64,000 nucleotides of DNA from Hymenobacter convexus (GTDB lineage Bacteria > Bacteroidota > Bacteroidia > Cytophagales > Hymenobacteraceae): positions 372,001 through 436,000 of the forward strand of contig NZ_JAUQON010000002.1 of NCBI RefSeq assembly GCF_030580955.1. The letters run 5' to 3'. Shown here piece after piece: positions 63,883 to 64,000 of this stretch. Below the pieces are notes generated by a model. The model saw only the letters and a program-made list of their open reading frames with translations. It made no database searches and had not been told where the DNA came from. Both the position numbers and the translations under genes were made by a program. Numbering within the stretch: position 1 is the first letter of the stretch; each line of letters starts with the position of its first letter.

Positions 63883-63970
63883 AGTACAGTGAATAAAGAG
63901 TGAGAATGTGACGAACGGCGGCTCTTGCCGTCGAACTCCACAAAGCACGCCCCTTCTTCTCTATGGCACA

Positions 63971-63988
63971 ATGACACGAAAGTGTTAT
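63971..63988. promoter_or_regulatory. Operator-like inverted repeat TGACA-N6-TGTTA
   Basis: ATGACAC and GTGTTAT (one mismatch) are mirrored around GAAA, 89 bases upstream of the start at 63882. The spacing of TGACA and TGT(C/T)A by six bases is the same as in the palindrome at 23738-23757, which lies at a similar distance from another T9SS gene. Confidence 0.4.
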
Positions 63989-64000
63989 ACTATCCGAATT

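Overview
The window reads as a chromosomal segment of a GC-rich Bacteroidota, most likely Hymenobacter or a close Cytophagales relative. The reasons are the T9SS type A and type B sorting tails, promoters of the TAnnTTTG type ahead of the tRNAs, a SusC/TonB-type receptor with an N-terminal carboxypeptidase-regulatory domain, a PorE-like OmpA lipoprotein, group II geranylgeranylglyceryl phosphate synthase, and DUF1573, DUF4293 and DUF4476 proteins. The genus is inference; no rRNA is present.

Layout. 1-6 kb: an ArsR-type regulator, then a leftward housekeeping run nusB - ytxH-like - isocitrate/isopropylmalate dehydrogenase - DUF1573 - yajC - ybbR-like - coaE. 6-16 kb: leucine-type dehydrogenase, two MsbA-like ABC exporters, a VOC protein, two tRNA-Pro genes and several small envelope proteins. 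15.6-29.3 kb: a block of very large secreted proteins (one type B gliding-motility-associated protein, three type A proteins) with truA and a tiny PID-CTERM-like protein between them. 29.4-38 kb: thiolase, DUF4293, DUF4476, PorE-like lipoprotein, a pair of Fe-S oxidoreductase-like proteins and tRNA-Phe. 38-48.5 kb: a TonB-dependent receptor, then four two-domain universal stress proteins with a CPA2/Kef-type antiporter. 49-57.9 kb: DUF5602-like lipoprotein, fasciclin protein, J-domain/TPR membrane protein, a holin-like protein - disordered protein - GGGP synthase unit, and a CrtI-like desaturase - alpha/beta hydrolase pair converging on a FAD monooxygenase. 57.9-64 kb: a large periplasmic-propeller sensor kinase and another T9SS type A protein.

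How the genes fit together. The secreted proteins carry tails for the type IX secretion system, and the PorE-like lipoprotein may anchor that machine. The lipid-related genes (GGGP synthase, CrtI-like desaturase, hydrolase, monooxygenase) may serve membrane ether-lipid and carotenoid-type chemistry. The stress-protein/antiporter block looks like an energy or pH stress island.

Between genes there are at least nine long inverted repeats of two broad types (ends like GTCATGCTGAGC/GTCATCCTGAGCGCAGCG, and GTAGCGCGAACTT). Several sit within a few bases of stop codons. I see no prophage, CRISPR array, transposase or integrase. No single undescribed system stands out with certainty; the best leads are the shared operator-like palindromes ahead of T9SS genes, the stress-protein island with unusual nucleotide-binding loops, and the holin-like/disordered/GGGPS unit.
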